Source: Dactylosporangium aurantiacum
GTDB taxonomy: Bacteria; Actinomycetota; Actinomycetes; Mycobacteriales; Micromonosporaceae
Assembly: GCF_000716715.1 (NCBI RefSeq)
Contig: NZ_JNYJ01000033.1
Location: 1-64,000, forward strand
Direction: 5' to 3'
Length of the DNA: 64,000 nucleotides
Positions 41,722-50,647 of the stretch are shown piece by piece. Under the pieces are notes generated by a model. The model was not told the DNA's origin. It saw nothing but the letters and a program-made list of their open reading frames with translations, and made no database searches. The translations under genes were made by a program, and so were the position numbers. How positions within the stretch are numbered: the stretch's first letter is position 1; each line of letters opens with the position of its first letter.

Positions 41722-41796
41722 CGCGACCTCCGTGTCCTCGTGGGCGTCCTGCGCACCGGCTACCCGCGCCGAGGACCCGAAAACACCCGGCGGCGG

Positions 41797-41991
41797 CTAC
41801 CCGCCGGGCTGCCGGCGCGCCTCCGCGGCCCGCTTCTGCCGCTCCCGCATCTGCTTGTACTGGTCGCGGGCCTGCGGGCTCCAGCCCTGGATCGCCCCTT
41901 CGACGGTCGCGGGGCCGAAGATCTGGAAGAAGAACTCGCCGACGCGGTCCTTCTTCGGCTTCGGTTGCCCGGCACGGGAACGCTTGAACAT
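41797..41991 (-). CDS. Small basic hypothetical protein
   Basis: 64 residues from ATG 41991, chosen because AAGGAAG lies 8 bases upstream. The chain is basic at both ends (MFKRSRAGQPKPKKDR..., QYKQMRERQKRAAEARRQ) with a short hydrophobic centre (VGEFFFQIFGPATVEGAIQG). It is divergent from a MarR gene and 75 bases upstream of the radical SAM gene on the same strand. It could be a nucleic-acid-binding protein or a modification substrate; neither is shown. Confidence 0.6.
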   Translation of the reverse strand: MFKRSRAGQPKPKKDRVGEFFFQIFGPATVEGAIQGWSPQARDQYKQMRERQKRAAEARRQPGG

Positions 41992-42005
41992 GGCCGCCAC
42001 TTCCT

Positions 42006-42033
42006 TGGTGTACCAACTATTGGGGTACCATCA
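42006..42033. promoter_or_regulatory. Probable MarR operator
   Basis: Two overlapping inverted repeats, TTGGT-GT-ACCAA (42006-42017) and ATTGG-GG-TACCAT (42019-42031), lie in the AT-richer gap between the divergent small protein and MarR genes. Size and symmetry fit OhrR/MarR sites. Confidence 0.55.
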
Positions 42034-42072
42034 GTGTGACACGCCGGCGAGACGCGAGGAATACTGAACGAC

Positions 42073-42534
42073 GTGACCCGCACCGCAGACCTCACGGCGG
42101 AAGGCCGCGACCCCCTCGCCCTGGATCAGCAGGTGTGCTTCGCCCTGGCCGTCGCCTCGCGCAACGTCATCGCGCTCTACCGCCCGCTGCTGGAGCCGAT
42201 GGGCCTCACCCACCCGCAGTACCTGGTGATGCTCGCCCTGTGGCAGCACTCACCGCTGTCGGTCAAGGACCTCAGCCGGCTGCTGCAGCTCGACCCGGGC
42301 ACCTTGTCACCGCTGCTCAAGCGCCTGGAGGCGGCGGGTCTGGTGCGCCGGCAGCGGGCGCCGCAGGACGAGCGGACCCTCGCCGTCACCCTGACCGAGA
42401 CCGGTCAGGCGCTGCGCGCCGAGGCGGAGAAGATCCCGGCGGCCGTCGTCGACCGGCTCGGCATGCCCCTCGACGAGCTGCTGCGGCTGCACGCCGCCCT
42501 CACCCGCGTCATCGAGGTCACCCGCGAGCTGTGA
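42073..42534 (+). CDS. MarR-family regulator, OhrR-like
   Basis: 153 residues from GTG 42073. The chain matches organic-peroxide sensors: a Cys at residue 22 (DQQVCFALAVASRNVIALYRPLLEPMGLTHPQYLVMLALW) stands where OhrR has its peroxide-reactive Cys. The winged helix follows (VKDLSRLLQLDPGTLSPLLKRLEAAGLVRRQRAPQDERTLAVTLT). No ohr peroxidase gene is adjacent. The likely target is the divergent small protein gene and itself. Confidence 0.85.
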   Translation: MTRTADLTAEGRDPLALDQQVCFALAVASRNVIALYRPLLEPMGLTHPQYLVMLALWQHSPLSVKDLSRLLQLDPGTLSPLLKRLEAAGLVRRQRAPQDERTLAVTLTETGQALRAEAEKIPAAVVDRLGMPLDELLRLHAALTRVIEVTREL

Positions 42535-42898
42535 CCGGCTCCCCGTCGATCAGCGCGAGCCATGCCGGCACCCAGTGCCGGCCGTACCGCTGCCGCAGCT
42601 CGGGCCGGCGCCAGTCCCCGCCGGTCACCACCCCGCGGCACCCCGGCGCACCGCACCGGCACTCCAGCGGGAAGGTGGCGTCGGCGGTGCTGGTCGCACA
42701 GTCGTTCGTCAGCTCCTCCGCTGCCGCGATGTCCCGCCGGGCCGCCAGGGTGTACGCGTCGATCCACCACAGGTTCGGATCGCAGCCGTCCCGGCGGCGA
42801 TCGGCGCGACGGCGAACAACCCTTCCCCGGCGATCGCCGAGGCGTGTACCGCCACATCGTCGTGCAGCCAACAGTCCGGTGCCGGAGCGTCCACCATG
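42518..42898 (-). pseudogene. SET-domain protein with internal deletion
   Basis: The N-terminal part (DDVAVHASAIAGEGLFAVAPIAAG, the first SET strand) reads in one frame from ATG 42898. The C-terminal part (CDPNLWWIDAYTLAARRDIAAAEELTNDCATS, then ECRCGAPGCRGVV with the post-SET Cys) reads in another. The 50 or so residues that normally lie between them, up to the NHSCDPN motif, are missing. A deletion near 42785 removed the core and shifted the frame. The intact family is found in bacteria as a presumed protein lysine methyltransferase. The 3' end overlaps the MarR gene by 17 bases. Confidence 0.7.
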
Positions 42899-42957
42899 CG
42901 CCAATCCTGCCCGTTCGCCGCCCGCGGGCGTTGCGGCGCAGGCCCCGACGACCCACG

Positions 42958-43800
42958 ATGAGCGGCATGCAACCCGTCGCGCAGGTCATGCACGAAGCGC
43001 TCCAGGCCGACGCGGACCGCCGGTGGGAGCTCGTCACCCAGCTCCACGTCAGCGGCGGCCAGGAGGCGCTCGACCTCGCCGACCGGCTCCGGCACGACCC
43101 CGAGCCGTCCCACCGCGAGCTGGCCGCCGACGTGCTCGGCCAGCTCGGCGCCGGACCCGGCAGGGCGGCGACCGACGGCCCGTTCCACTCCGCCGCCCTG
43201 ACCATCCTGCTGGCGATGATCGAGCACGAGGAGCATCCGGACGTGCTCAACTCGATCGCCGTCGGCCTAGGCCACATCGGCGACGAACGCAGCGTCGAGC
43301 CCCTCGTGCGGCTGCGCGCGCACCCCGACGTCGACGTGCGCCGCGGCGTCGTGTTCGGCCTGCTGGGCCGCCCGCAGCGGCCGGCGCTGGACGCGCTGAT
43401 CAGCCTGTCCGCCGATCCGGACGACGACGTGCGCGACTGGGCGACGTTCGGCCTGGCCCGCCAGACCGACGCGGACTTCCCGGAGCTGCGCGCGGCGCTG
43501 GCCGCCCGCCTCGGCGACGACGACCCCGACACCCTCACCGAGGCGATCCACGGCCTGGCCGTCCGCGGCGACCAGCGAGCCCTGCCGCAGCTGCTGCGGC
43601 ACCTGACCGCCCCGGAGCCCGAGGGCGACCGGACGGTCCTCGTCGAGGCCCTGTACGCGCTGGCCGCCGCGACCGGCGACCCGAGGCTGCTGCCGCACCT
43701 GGCGGCCGAGCGCGACACGTACACCCGCGACACACCGGACGCGGAGCCGCCCGCGGAGCTGGCCCGCGCCCTCGCCCGCTACGGCACCGGGCCGCACTGA
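42958..43800 (+). CDS. HEAT-repeat protein
   Basis: 280 residues from ATG 42958 (ATG 42967 is an alternative). Residues about 45-270 show HEAT-type repeats of about 32 residues with conserved Asp and Arg-Arg turns (HPDVLNSIAVGLGHIGDERSVEPLVRLRAHPDVDVRRGVVFGLL, ADPDDDVRDWATFGLARQ). It is an alpha-solenoid for protein binding, like PBS-lyase-type HEAT proteins. No enzyme domain is seen. It is convergent with the chemoreceptor gene. Confidence 0.78.
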   Translation: MSGMQPVAQVMHEALQADADRRWELVTQLHVSGGQEALDLADRLRHDPEPSHRELAADVLGQLGAGPGRAATDGPFHSAALTILLAMIEHEEHPDVLNSIAVGLGHIGDERSVEPLVRLRAHPDVDVRRGVVFGLLGRPQRPALDALISLSADPDDDVRDWATFGLARQTDADFPELRAALAARLGDDDPDTLTEAIHGLAVRGDQRALPQLLRHLTAPEPEGDRTVLVEALYALAAATGDPRLLPHLAAERDTYTRDTPDAEPPAELARALARYGTGPH

Positions 43801-43809
43801 CCGCCCGGT

Positions 43810-45435
43810 TCAGTACCGGAAGCTCGACACGAGCGCCGACAGCTCCGAGGACATGCGGGCCAGCTCGTTGGTGGCCTGCTGCGACTCGGTGACGCCCTGG
43901 CTGGTGATGCGGGATGCCTCGGCGACGCCGGTGATGTTCGCGGCGATCTCCCCGACGCCGGAGGCGGCCTCGGACACGCTGCGGGTCATCTCGCCGGTGG
44001 TCGCGGTCTGCTGCTCGACCGCCGAGGCGATCGTCGTCTGGAAGTCGCTGATCCGGCTGATCACCTGCGAGATCTGCTCGATGGCGTGGACCGCGCCGGC
44101 GGTGTCGCCCTGGATCGCCTCGACCCGCCGGGCGATGTCCTCGGTCGCCCGGGCGGTCTCCTGGGCCAGGTCCTTGACCTCGGAGGCGACCACCGCGAAG
44201 CCCTTGCCGGCGTCCCCGGCCCGGGCCGCCTCGATGGTGGCGTTGAGCGCCAGCAGGTTCGTCTGCTCCGCGATCGAGGTGATGACCTTCACGACGTTGC
44301 CGATCTCGGCGGAGGACTCGCCGAGCTTGCCCATCGTCGAGGAGGTCGCGACCGTGACGGCCACCGCCTCGCTGGCGACCCGGGCGGCCTCGGCGGCGTT
44401 CTGGGAGATCTCGCGGATGGAGGCACCCATCTGCTCGCTGCCGGCGGAGACGGTGTCCACGCTGCGCGACACCTCCTCCGCCGCGGCGGAGACGGCCTGC
44501 GCCTGCGCGGACGCCTCCTCGGCCGACGAGGAGATCTGGGTGGTGACGCCGGTCAGCTCCTCCGCCGCGCCCGCGAGGGACGTGGCGGAGCCGTCGATGG
44601 TGACGATCGTCTGCCGCAGGCGGACCATCGCACTGTCCAGCGCCCGCCCCATCCGGCCCGGCTCGTCCGCCGACGCCAGCCCCGCCGTGCCGGTCAGGTC
44701 GCCGCGCTCCAGGCCCTCGCACACCGCCTGCACGCGGGCGAGCGGCCGCACGATGCCCCGGGCGACGAACAGCCCGACGCCGAGGGCGAGCAGGATCCCG
44801 ACGACCAGCACGGCGACGGAGCGGGTACGGCTGGTCTCGTAGCCGTTGCGGGCGGCGGCCGCGGACTTCGCGGCGTCGGCGGTCTCGGCCGCGGCGAGCT
44901 TGTCGATGTCCTGGTAGAGCGCCGTGATCACCGGCGCCAGCTCGGTGTCGCGAACCCGCTGCCATCCCGCCATGTCGTTGGCCGCGCCCGCGGGCAGCTG
45001 CTTCGCCCTGGCGATCTGGACCCAGCTCTGCCAGGTCGCCTGCAGGTGGTCGATCACCTGCGGGTCCCCGGCCGGGAAGCTGCCCCGGTAGGTGGTCATC
45101 GCCGCGTCGAAGGCGCCCAGGTCCTGCTCGAACGCGTCGGCGAACTTCGCGACCGTCGACGCGTCCTGCGAGATCGCCTGGTTCGCCAGGTCGACCCGCG
45201 CCTGCAGGGCCGCGGCCTTGATCTGCCCGACGGCGCTGACGCTGGCCACGTTACTGGCGTACAGGCGCTGCGCCCGCGCGCTCGCGTCGGACAGCGCCAC
45301 CAGCCCGATGACCCCGACGACGAGCGCCACCAGCGCGGCGACCGCGATGCCGGTGAGGATCTTCGTCTGGACCCCACGGTCGGCGAACCAGTTGCTCCGG
45401 CCGGCGCCCGGCACTGAATGTGACTGCGTGCTCAC
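43810..45435 (-). CDS. Methyl-accepting chemotaxis protein
   Basis: 541 residues from GTG 45435. There is one membrane helix at residues about 26-48, a periplasm-side four-helix sensor domain, a second helix near 205-228, a HAMP domain ([24 protein letters not shown]) and a long coiled-coil signalling domain whose tip is [28 protein letters not shown]. The protein would report a ligand to CheA/CheW, so the organism is motile at some stage, as zoospore-forming actinomycetes are. No che or flagellar gene lies in the window. Confidence 0.92.
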   Translation of the reverse strand: MSTQSHSVPGAGRSNWFADRGVQTKILTGIAVAALVALVVGVIGLVALSDASARAQRLYASNVASVSAVGQIKAAALQARVDLANQAISQDASTVAKFADAFEQDLGAFDAAMTTYRGSFPAGDPQVIDHLQATWQSWVQIARAKQLPAGAANDMAGWQRVRDTELAPVITALYQDIDKLAAAETADAAKSAAAARNGYETSRTRSVAVLVVGILLALGVGLFVARGIVRPLARVQAVCEGLERGDLTGTAGLASADEPGRMGRALDSAMVRLRQTIVTIDGSATSLAGAAEELTGVTTQISSSAEEASAQAQAVSAAAEEVSRSVDTVSAGSEQMGASIREISQNAAEAARVASEAVAVTVATSSTMGKLGESSAEIGNVVKVITSIAEQTNLLALNATIEAARAGDAGKGFAVVASEVKDLAQETARATEDIARRVEAIQGDTAGAVHAIEQISQVISRISDFQTTIASAVEQQTATTGEMTRSVSEAASGVGEIAANITGVAEASRITSQGVTESQQATNELARMSSELSALVSSFRY

Positions 45436-45480
45436 ACATGTACGGTAAGGAGTCGCCTCGTTTGCACGGGCGCAAATTCA

Positions 45481-46359
45481 TCATGATCGGCGCGTCTGCA
45501 GGCTCCGGTCGCCCGGGTGCGGCTGCTGCGCGGCCCACAGCGCGAGCAGGCGCAGGTTGTCATGCGACGGGCTGCCGGGGTCCGCGGTGTAGATGAACAG
45601 GGTCTGGTCCTCGTCGCCCGGCAGGGTCAGCGCCTCGTACCGGATGGTGATCGGACCGACCGCGGGGTGCGCCATGTGCTTCGTGCCGTGGGTGCGTTCA
45701 TGCACCTGGTGACCGTTCCACCAGGTCCGGAACTGCGGGCTCTGCACGGCCAGCTCGTCGACGAGCTCGGTCAGCCGCGGATCGTCGGGGTGGCGGCCGG
45801 CGTACCGACGCAGCGTCCCCACGACCTCGGCGGCGACGGTCGGCCAGTCGCGGAACGCGGCCCTGGCCGCCGGGTCGAGGAAGATCCAGCGGGTGTAGTT
45901 GCGGTGCCGGGGCGGCAGCTGCGTCCAGTCGGTGAGCAGGGCCCGCGCCAGGGTGTTGGACGCCAGGACGTCGGTGCGGCGGCCGATGATGAGCGCCGGG
46001 TGGTCGACCATGGAGGCGATCATCTGCTGCATCGCCGGGCGGACCCGCTGCGCCGGCGGCTCCCCCGCGCGGTGCCGGGCCGGCCGGGCCAGGTCGCTGA
46101 GGTGGGCCCGGGCGGCCGCGTCGAGCCCGAACACGCGGGCGAGGGCGTCGAGGACCGCTTCCGACGGGCTGGCGTGCCGGCCCTGCTCGAGGCGCGTGTA
46201 GTAGTCGACGCTCACCCCGGCGAGCCGGGCGACCTCCTCGCGGCGCAGCCCCCGCACCCGCCGGCCGGCGCCCGTGCCGTCGGCGACGCCCACGGCGGAC
46301 GGGCTCGTGGCCGCCCGGCACGCCCGCAGGAAGTCTCCCAGATCTGTACGCCCGGCCAT
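45481..46359 (-). CDS. XRE-family regulator with MmyB-like domain
   Basis: 292 residues from ATG 46359; ATG 46368 is possible. The HTH (GLRREEVARLAGVSVDYYTRLEQGRHASPSEAVLDALARVF, residues about 37-78) is typical of the helix-turn-helix_31 group, followed by an MmyB ligand domain (ALIIGRRTDVLASNTLARALLTDW, EALTLPGDEDQTLFIYTADPGSPS). These regulators usually control a divergent oxidoreductase; the SDR gene at 46532 fits. Confidence 0.87.
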   Translation of the reverse strand: MAGRTDLGDFLRACRAATSPSAVGVADGTGAGRRVRGLRREEVARLAGVSVDYYTRLEQGRHASPSEAVLDALARVFGLDAAARAHLSDLARPARHRAGEPPAQRVRPAMQQMIASMVDHPALIIGRRTDVLASNTLARALLTDWTQLPPRHRNYTRWIFLDPAARAAFRDWPTVAAEVVGTLRRYAGRHPDDPRLTELVDELAVQSPQFRTWWNGHQVHERTHGTKHMAHPAVGPITIRYEALTLPGDEDQTLFIYTADPGSPSHDNLRLLALWAAQQPHPGDRSLQTRRS

Positions 46360-46531
46360 GCCCTCCATGCTCCCGCCCCGGTGGCCCGCCGCCCACCGGT
46401 TGGGTGGGCATGCCGTTCCCAGGCAGGGCTGGGCCGGTCCGGCCGTGTCCGGGGGCGGGTGTCCGCTTGCAGCATGGGTGGCGTCCCACCGGGGACCGTC
46501 AAGTCCCAGCTGCACCTTGAAGGAGCACCTC

Positions 46532-47404
46532 ATGCCGTACCCCACCACCGGACCCGCCACCTGGATCGTCACCGGCGCCTCGCACGGGCTCGGGCTCGAG
46601 CTGGTCGGGCAGCTGCTGCGGCGCGGCGACCGGGTCGCGGCGACCACCCGCTCGACCGACCGGCTGCACGCCGCGCTCGGCGCCGCCGCCGGCACCGACC
46701 GGCTGCTGGCGCTGCCCGTCCAGCTCGCCGACGAGCGGGACGTCGCCGCCGCCGTCACCGCCGCCACCGACCGGTTCGGCGCGATCGACGTCGTGGTCAA
46801 CAACGCCGGCTACGGCCTGCTCGCCGCCGTCGAGGAGGTCACCGACGCCGAGGCCCGCGCCATGTTCGACGTCCAGGTCTTCGGCGCGTGGAACGTCCTG
46901 CGCGCCGTGCTGCCCGGCATGCGCGAACGGCGCAGCGGCCACATCATCACCGTCTCCTCGATCCTCGGGCTGACCGCGTTCCCGGGCTGGGGCGCGTACT
47001 GCGCGGCGAAGTACGCCGTGGAGGGCCTGACCGCCGCCCTCGCCGCGGAGGTCGCCGACCTCGGCATCCGGGTCAACCTGATCGAGCCGGGCTACCTGCG
47101 CACCGACTTCCTGCACACCGACAACCTGCGCCTGCCGTCGCGGGTCGCCGACGGCTACGACGGCATCCGGACGATGACCGACGCCCACCTCGCCATGCCC
47201 GGCACCCAGCTCGGCGACCCCGCGCGGGCCGCCGCGGCGATCATCGCCGTCGCGCGGGAGGGGACGGCACCGCTGCACCAGGTGCTCGGCTCCGACGCCC
47301 ACGACCTGGCCACCGCCCAGGTCCGGGCGCTCACCGCCGACCTGTCGGCCGGCCACGCCCTGGCGCTCACCACCGACATCACCGGCGCTGTCAGCACCGC
47401 CTGA
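46532..47404 (+). CDS. Short-chain dehydrogenase/reductase
   Basis: 290 residues from ATG 46532, preceded by GAAGGAG. The motifs are TGASHGLGLE (cofactor), NNAGYG, the catalytic Ser (ITVSSILGL) and Y-C-A-A-K (YCAAKYAVEGLTAALA). The Arg after the second strand (TTRSTDRL) suggests NADPH preference. It probably reduces or oxidises a small carbonyl compound. Its 3' end overlaps the gene on the other strand by 14 bases. Control by the divergent XRE regulator is likely. Confidence 0.88.
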   Translation: MPYPTTGPATWIVTGASHGLGLELVGQLLRRGDRVAATTRSTDRLHAALGAAAGTDRLLALPVQLADERDVAAAVTAATDRFGAIDVVVNNAGYGLLAAVEEVTDAEARAMFDVQVFGAWNVLRAVLPGMRERRSGHIITVSSILGLTAFPGWGAYCAAKYAVEGLTAALAAEVADLGIRVNLIEPGYLRTDFLHTDNLRLPSRVADGYDGIRTMTDAHLAMPGTQLGDPARAAAAIIAVAREGTAPLHQVLGSDAHDLATAQVRALTADLSAGHALALTTDITGAVSTA

Positions 47405-48359
47405 TGGAGGCCAGCAGAGCGTCGATCTCCCGCTCGTAGGCAGGGTCCTCCGTGTCGGCCAGGGCGTGGACGAGCTGGCCGTGGTCGGCCTCGACGAGCG
47501 CCTCCCGCAGGTGCCGCGGCGGGGTGCCGGGCTCCTTCGGGAACACGTGCACCCAATCCGTCGGCAGGCCGAGCAGCCGCCCGCCGGTCCGGGTCACCGC
47601 TTCCGCCGGGAACGCGGTGTGCACCAGCGACGGTGCGCTGCCCCGGTACACGCTCGCCGACACGGAGGGCCCGCCCAGCGGGGTCATCCGGTACAGACGC
47701 AGCACGACGAACGACAGTCCGGCCTCCTGGAACGCCACCCACCCGGCCGGCGCGTCCAATGCGAGGACCGGCGTGCCGTCGAGCCCGGTCAGGGTCCTGG
47801 TCCCCGCCGCCGCGCCGGACCCGCGGCCGCCCGGGGCGACGGTGGCCAGGATCCCCGCGGCGAGCGCGGCGAGCCCGTCGGGGTCGTCGACGGCGTTCGG
47901 CGACGCGAACAGCTGCACCCGGACGACGCTCGTGTCGCCGGTCCGCACGAACGCGTCGGCCACCGGGACGGCCCGGCGGCCGGTGTCCAGCGGCCGGTAC
48001 CCGTAGGCGACCGCGTCGCCCGCCACGGGAAGGCCGGTGAGCTGCTGCCCGGCGGGCAGCGGCCAGGACGCCACGACCGCGCCGACGTGTGCGGCGAGGT
48101 CCCCGGGCACCGTGCGGAACAGCTCGGTCGCGAGCAGCACCAGCCGCTCCCCGTCCAGGTCGTACACCACGCGGGTCTCCGACCGGTCGGACGTCGCCAC
48201 CCCCATCAGCGACTGCTGCCGCGCCTCGACCCGCGCCCCTTCCGGCGGCGCGACGGTGACCCGCCCGTCGAGCAGCGACAGCGCCGGCCCCGCCACGAAG
48301 TTCCGCCCAGCCCACCCGAGTGCACCCACGCCCACAGAAGGTAGTACGCCCACGCTCAC
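47391..48359 (-). CDS. Hypothetical protein, 322 residues
   Basis: 322 residues from GTG 48359. It is strand-rich, with no signal peptide or membrane segment, and has two similar halves: residues about 25-170 (YDLDGERLVLLATELFRTVPGDLAAHVGAVVASWP) and 180-320 (LDAPAGWVAFQEAGLSFVVLRLYRMTPLG). The start overlaps the stop of the GyrB-like fragment upstream by four bases. I do not recognise the family. Confidence 0.6.
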   Translation of the reverse strand: MSVGVLPSVGVGALGWAGRNFVAGPALSLLDGRVTVAPPEGARVEARQQSLMGVATSDRSETRVVYDLDGERLVLLATELFRTVPGDLAAHVGAVVASWPLPAGQQLTGLPVAGDAVAYGYRPLDTGRRAVPVADAFVRTGDTSVVRVQLFASPNAVDDPDGLAALAAGILATVAPGGRGSGAAAGTRTLTGLDGTPVLALDAPAGWVAFQEAGLSFVVLRLYRMTPLGGPSVSASVYRGSAPSLVHTAFPAEAVTRTGGRLLGLPTDWVHVFPKEPGTPPRHLREALVEADHGQLVHALADTEDPAYEREIDALLASIRRC

Positions 48360-48598
48360 GCCGCGAACCGCTCGTCCAGGATCCCCACGCTCAGCCGGGG
48401 CCAGGCGGCGCGGGCCAGCTCAACCGCCGCCACCGGCCGTGCCGCACCGACCGCCGCGTCGGCGCGGAACCGCACGGTCGTCCCCGTCGCGCCGTCGGCG
48501 GGGACGGGGACCAGGTCGGTGACGGGCACGCCGTGCTCGTAGCGTCGGGTCCACGCGAACGTCGCCGGCTGCCGGCGGACCTCGGCGAGATGCCCGGC
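48356..48598 (-). pseudogene. GyrB/ParE-like fragment
   Basis: About 80 residues resemble the end of the GHKL ATPase domain of DNA gyrase B: ATFAWTRRYEHGVPVTDLVPVPADGATGTTVRFRADAAVG and a C-terminal ARAAWPRLSVGILDERF (helix before the DER motif). The ATP-binding Asn, the GGLHGVG lid and the transducer domain are missing. The reading frame continues upstream into unrelated-looking sequence. It is likely the remains of a gyrB-like paralogue. It ends four bases into the next gene, as if once in an operon. Confidence 0.45.
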
Positions 48599-48954
48599 GT
48601 CCACGCTGCCCGCCCATCGTGCGTCGTGTTGCGCCACGGCGTTCCTGGGTCGCCCACCCCCGGATTGTCCCAGCGGCGGCCGGATCGTGCGCCGCCGCTC
48701 CGCGAACGACCGCTCGGCGAAGCTCTGCCCGCCCCGCTCGGCCGTCGTCAGGACCTGCCTGCCGACGTGGCGCGGTGGCTGCCGGAGATGTTGCGTGAAC
48801 CGGTGCGCGCGCAGGCGCGGGTCGAAGTTCTGACCCTCGATGTGCCATTCGTCGCCCGGCTGGCCGTCCGGTGCAGGCAGCCGGCCGTCACGGACCACGG
48901 TGAGCCAGCACGAGCCGGCCGGGGTCGAACTCGGCGGCGTCCGCGCTGTCCCGG
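48599..48954. other. Decayed region between GyrB-like and HIT fragments
   Basis: This 356-base stretch has a leftward reading frame that opens with protein-like sequence (VVRDGRLPAPDGQPGDEWHIEGQNFDPRL) and then turns repetitive (ERSFAERSFAER). It is continuous with the GyrB-like frame but does not match that family. I see no start supported by a ribosome binding site. It is best read as gene debris. Confidence 0.35.
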
Positions 48955-49416
48955 TCAGCCCGCCGCCGCGACGGCGTCCCGGATGGCTTGCGCGTCGCGG
49001 TCCAGCAGCGACCGTTCGCGTTCCGGCGGGGTGGCCTTGATGGTCCAGCCGTCTCCCGTGTACCGGGGGATGACGTGCAGGTGGAAGTGGAAGACGGTCT
49101 GGAAGGCGGCTGCGCCGTCACAGAGCAGGACGTTGATCCCCTCGCAGCGCATGGTCGAGCGGCGCAGGGCTCGTGCCATGGTGTGCCCGACAGATTGGTC
49201 GGGGGTTCTCGGTGGCGACGCCTGGGGAACGGTGCGGTCCTTCCACCGGGCGGTAGCGACCGCGCACACCGCGAGCGCGGCCATGACCAGCACCGCATGA
49301 CGGGCAATCGCGGTGTACAGCCGGGCCTGGCACTGGTCCAGGCCGAAGCCGTCCACGCTGAACTCGAAATCTTCCACCGGCCAGCGCAACCCGGCCGCGC
49401 GGATGACCGCCGCCAC
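48955..49416 (-). pseudogene. HIT-family hydrolase C-terminal half fused to transposase debris
   Basis: The 153-residue frame from GTG 49416 is a chimera. The last about 79 residues are the C-terminal half of a HIT protein (VGHTMARALRRS..., CDGAAAFQTVFHFHLHVIPRY with the H-x-H-x-H motif). The first about 74 residues are not HIT but the end of an IS701-type transposase. The HIT N-terminal half, with the first His and adenine-binding part, is missing. A stand-alone HIT enzyme is therefore unlikely. The active-site triad survives, so the chimera might still bind nucleotides. The intact gene was probably a nucleotide hydrolase. Confidence 0.7.
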
Positions 49417-49440
49417 AGCGACCGATTCGGGCCGGAACCG
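49195..49440 (-). mobile_element. IS701-family transposase remnant
   Basis: The leftward reading frame shows the conserved end of IS701-like transposases: GLRWPVEDFEFSVDGFGLDQCQARLYTAIARHAVLVMAALAVCAV. Normal family members read RWPVEEDFEF with GxDxFGLDQ; here one residue is lost after VE. Both ends are truncated: upstream it stops at the HD-domain gene and downstream it runs into the HIT fragment. No inverted repeats were found. Confidence 0.7.
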
Positions 49441-49443
49441 ATC

Positions 49444-49881
49444 TCAGCCGCGCAGTCGCCGGACTGCCCGCTCGTAGCGGTCGATCCGGTCGACCACGTC
49501 CGGCGTACGGGCCAGGCGCTGGTTGTTGGCGAGGTTGTCCGCGAGGTCGGCGAGCTTCACCTGGCGAGCCAGCGGGTTACCGGCCACCTGTTCGATGTAC
49601 TCCTCGTAGGTGTTCTCCGGTCGGTGAGTGATCGCCTCGACCGCCGCGACGACCACGTCAGGAAGCCCGGCGGCCCGCAGGTCGGCGGTGGTTACCGGGG
49701 TTTCTTCCAGGACGTCGTGAAGCACCGCGACCATCTGCGCACGAAAAGGGCGAACCGCGAGCATGACCCGCAATGGGTGCTGGATGTACGGCTCCCGCTC
49801 GGGGCTCGGATAGCGCTGCCCGTGGTGGGCACGGCAGGCCAGGGCGATTGCCTCCTCCAGCAGTGCGGCGTCGTCGCTCAT
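49444..49881 (-). CDS. HD-domain phosphohydrolase (SpoT/MESH1-like)
   Basis: 145 residues. It is a compact HD domain: ALACRAHHGQRYPSPEREPYIQHPLRVML (first His and the HP motif), VAVLHDVLEET (HD pair with the ED-like acidic follow-up) and VKLADLADNLANNQ (the final Asp). The order matches small ppGpp hydrolases of the MESH1 type and GTP pyrophosphokinase-like proteins. A role in trimming alarmone or another nucleotide is likely but the substrate is not shown. Confidence 0.78.
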   Translation of the reverse strand: MSDDAALLEEAIALACRAHHGQRYPSPEREPYIQHPLRVMLAVRPFRAQMVAVLHDVLEETPVTTADLRAAGLPDVVVAAVEAITHRPENTYEEYIEQVAGNPLARQVKLADLADNLANNQRLARTPDVVDRIDRYERAVRRLRG

Positions 49882-49975
49882 TGGCCCATAGTGCCAGACG
49901 CCGACCGGTGCCGGCCGCTACCAGTCAGTGGCCGATCCGCCCCGCGGGCGTTTTGGCCGGTCCGCGCCGGAGAGT

Positions 49976-50629
49976 TCAGACCGCCAATGGCGGCTGCCGT
50001 ACCAGGGCAGCGGGCTGGTTGAACCGGGCCAGGGTCCACCGCGGCGGCGGCCAGGTGGTCGGTGGTTCGCCGGTGCGCCATTCGGTCACCGAGGCGGGTC
50101 CGACGGCGAGGTCGAACGAGCGGTACAGCGGCAGCAGCCCCAGCGCGTGGAACGACACCTCCACCGTCTCGGAGTGCCCGACGATGACGACGGTCGAGCC
50201 TTCGTGGCGTTCGGCGATGTCGAGGATCGCCCGGCTGCCGCGGGTGACCAGCTCGGCCCAGGTCTCGTTGTCGCGCTGGAACGGGCGGTACACCCCGCCG
50301 CCGGTGATCGCGTGCTCCCGCAGCTGCGCGTGGGTGAGCCCGTCGGCGTAGGCGGGCACGTGCCACGTACACAAGCGGCAGTCCTCCTCGGCGGGGACTT
50401 CCAGGGCGGCGGCGATGGTGGTCGCGGTCTGCGTGGCACGCGGCAGCGTGGAGGAATAGACGGCCACGGGGCGGACGCCGCGCAGCTCGTCGGCCAGCTG
50501 CCGGGCGACGGCGCGGGCCTGGTCGTGCCCGCGGTCGGTCAGGCCCCGGCAGGCCCGCGGCCCGCCGATGAAGCCCTCGACGGTGTGCACGGACTCGCCG
50601 TGGCGGATGAAGAGCAGTCGGGTCTGCAC
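49976..50629 (-). CDS. Histidine phosphatase (phosphoglycerate mutase-like)
   Basis: 217 residues from GTG 50629. The RHG motif (LLFIRHGES, catalytic His) is near the N-terminus, with SSTLPRATQTATTIAAAL (Arg), a mid Glu region and VVIVGHSETVEV (second catalytic His). This makes it a branch-1 histidine phosphatase acting on a phosphorylated small molecule. The substrate is unknown. A strong hairpin lies just upstream. Confidence 0.85.
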   Translation of the reverse strand: MQTRLLFIRHGESVHTVEGFIGGPRACRGLTDRGHDQARAVARQLADELRGVRPVAVYSSTLPRATQTATTIAAALEVPAEEDCRLCTWHVPAYADGLTHAQLREHAITGGGVYRPFQRDNETWAELVTRGSRAILDIAERHEGSTVVIVGHSETVEVSFHALGLLPLYRSFDLAVGPASVTEWRTGEPPTTWPPPRWTLARFNQPAALVRQPPLAV

Positions 50630-50647
50630 CGCCCGATCCTCTCTCAG

